Source of the DNA: a bacterium
Lineage (GTDB): Bacteria; JAGOBX01
Assembly: GCA_029551925.1 (NCBI GenBank)
Contig: JAKPEO010000034.1
Span: 30,196-94,195 of the forward strand
Reading direction: 5' to 3'
DNA: 64,000 nucleotides
Below, piece after piece: positions 62,936-64,000 of this stretch. A program made the translations under genes and the position numbers. Below the pieces are notes generated by a model. The model made no database searches and had not been told where the DNA came from. It worked only from the letters and a program-made list of their open reading frames with translations. The stretch's first letter is position 1. Each line of letters begins with the position of its first letter.

Positions 62936-64000
62936 TTAAGATTTTACAATATTTCCGTCAAATATCACAAGTTCAATTTTACCGTTAACTTTACAATTCT
63001 CGAATTGATTAAAATCTGAATTTATCAGCCAATTTTTATATGAAAGCATCTGCGTTTCTTTGGGATTATATACAAATAAATCCGCTTTTGAATTTTCTTT
63101 TAATACTCCTAATTGCGGATACAAATTAAAATATTTCGCCGCATTAGTTGACAATAATCTACTTATCAAAGGATAATCGAATTTTCTTTTCCGCATTTCT
63201 GAAATCATCAAAATCGGCGAAAATTCAATACCCGGCAAGCCGTAAACATAATTTATAAAACTATCGGAAAATTTCTTTTTCTGCGCTTTTGTAAACGGAC
63301 AGTGGTCAGTGCCAATAAATCTAATAACTTCATTTTTTAGATATTTCCATAATATTTCATTATCTGTTTTTTTTCTAAACGGCGGCGTGCAGGTATATAA
63401 ATATCCATCTTTTTTACTATAAATTTCATCTGTTAATAATAAATACTGCGGACAGGTCTCAACATTAATCTTTATATTTTTTTTCTGCGCTTCGGCAATA
63501 AATTCAGCGCCTTTACCGGTTGATAAATGCACTACATAAATATCTGCATCTGTCGCTTCCGCTAAAATAGCGCAAGATACAATTGAATGATATTCCAAAA
63601 AATCCGGTCTGCTCAACGGAATATATTTAGCGCTTCGTTTATTTTCATTATGCAGTTTTTTCTTTAAATATTCAACAATCTGCGCATCTTCGCAATGTAT
63701 TAAAACCTTAGCTTTTAATTTTGCAGTCTGTTTAAATACTCGATAAATTAGTTCAGTTGTTGTTCTTATATTATTCAAATAAATTTTAAATGATTTCACT
63801 CCTAATTTAACAGCGGCAGTTATTTGTTTTTCTAAATCATCGCTTAACCGCATAATACCGCCGTGTAAATATACGCGAGTCTTCGCTTTTTCCGCTAATT
63901 TTCGCGTGCGAACAATCGCCTGCGCCAGAGTTTCATTTTCCGCTTCTTGATGAGCAAAATCAAAAATAGTAGTGACTCCACCGTTCAGCGCGGCGCGCGT
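62936..64000 (-). CDS. dihydropyrimidinase/hydantoinase-family amidohydrolase, 5' part beyond the window
   Basis: The frame is open to the last base of the window. The first visible residues, TRAALNGGVTTIFDFAHQ, are already inside the enzyme, so the Met at 63853 is internal. Visible motifs are KSFKIYL (lysine normally carboxylated to bridge two metals), VLIHCED, VVHLSTGKGAE, VETCPQYLLL, TPPFRKKTD and FIGTDHCPF, in the order typical of dihydropyrimidinases and hydantoinases; dihydroorotase is less similar. The HxH metal pair would lie outside the window. At least 355 residues are present. It hydrolyses cyclic imides or ureides. Confidence 0.85.
   Translation of the reverse strand, partial: TRAALNGGVTTIFDFAHQEAENETLAQAIVRTRKLAEKAKTRVYLHGGIMRLSDDLEKQITAAVKLGVKSFKIYLNNIRTTTELIYRVFKQTAKLKAKVLIHCEDAQIVEYLKKKLHNENKRSAKYIPLSRPDFLEYHSIVSCAILAEATDADIYVVHLSTGKGAEFIAEAQKKNIKINVETCPQYLLLTDEIYSKKDGYLYTCTPPFRKKTDNEILWKYLKNEVIRFIGTDHCPFTKAQKKKFSDSFINYVYGLPGIEFSPILMISEMRKRKFDYPLISRLLSTNAAKYFNLYPQLGVLKENSKADLFVYNPKETQMLSYKNWLINSDFNQFENCKVNGKIELVIFDGNIVKS

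Noticed and set aside
1..64000. CRISPR arrays, insertion sequences, prophage or attachment sites
   Set aside because: No regular repeat-spacer pattern, transposase, integrase or phage gene was seen; the repeats found are short and degenerate.

Overview
The window is an AT-rich (roughly 30% GC by eye), densely coded bacterial chromosome segment. The cell envelope looks Gram-negative: there is a lipoprotein, a TPR/beta-barrel protein of YaiO type, a glycosyltransferase-9 (heptosyltransferase) gene, a Wza-like export domain and an O-antigen-ligase-type protein. Two-component proteins are abundant (a hybrid kinase, HPt, four response regulators), and a double FapA/DUF342 protein, a carboxynorspermidine dehydrogenase and a ceramide-type lipid operon are present. 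This suggests an uncultured, deep-branching, low-GC Gram-negative lineage. The sequence alone does not fix the phylum. I see no IS element, prophage, CRISPR array or rRNA. One tRNA (Asp-GTC) is present.

Layout. 1-6.6 kb: DUF1015 gene, a giant duplicated FapA protein with an internal Jag_N-like domain, a nucleoside-phosphorylase-fold gene and DUF4186. 6.8-18.9 kb: tRNA-Asp (minus strand), then a plus-strand block starting at a near-consensus promoter: REC-GGDEF-REC regulator, single REC, HPt-REC-like protein, membrane HEAT protein, processive GT2, beta-propeller lipoprotein, TPR/beta-barrel protein and a large hybrid kinase. I read this block as an exopolysaccharide synthesis/export module with its own phosphorelay. 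18.9-19.4 kb is a non-coding island of degenerate dispersed repeats and hairpins. 19.4-31.2 kb, plus strand: GT9 and radical SAM; then, from a new promoter, 5'-nucleotidase, carboxyltransferase, PHP protein, GT2, an export-like FxLYD protein, a CNT nucleoside transporter, an RbfA-NrnA fusion and truB.

31.3-34.6 kb, minus strand: a compact three-gene operon, serine palmitoyltransferase, a GNAT-fold acyltransferase and an extended SDR. It matches the enzyme set of the bacterial ceramide pathway and is the most interesting system in the window. 34.8-41.5 kb, plus strand: M29 aminopeptidase, NtrC-type regulator, TPR-SpoIID, DUF58 and a BatA-like protein. 41.5-59.3 kb, minus strand: hisI, hisG, an MFS permease, a metallo-hydrolase, carboxynorspermidine dehydrogenase and proS; then, from a consensus promoter, a long unit dapA, O-antigen ligase/TPR, a small protein, sppA (interrupted by a -1 frameshift), REC-STAS regulator, mutL, obg, proB, thiC. 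59.4-62.1 kb: a GT4 and a GT-C-like membrane protein. The right edge carries surE and a dihydropyrimidinase-family gene cut by the window end.

Functional threads: envelope lipid and glycan synthesis recurs throughout (ceramide operon, GT2/YaiO module, GT9, GT4/GT-C, Wzy-like ligase). Nucleotide salvage is suggested by a secreted 5'-nucleotidase sharing a unit with a CNT transporter. Housekeeping genes (obg, mutL, truB, rbfA, proS) are interleaved with signalling genes. Several promoters have near-consensus sigma-70 boxes very close to the start codon, so some transcripts may be leaderless.
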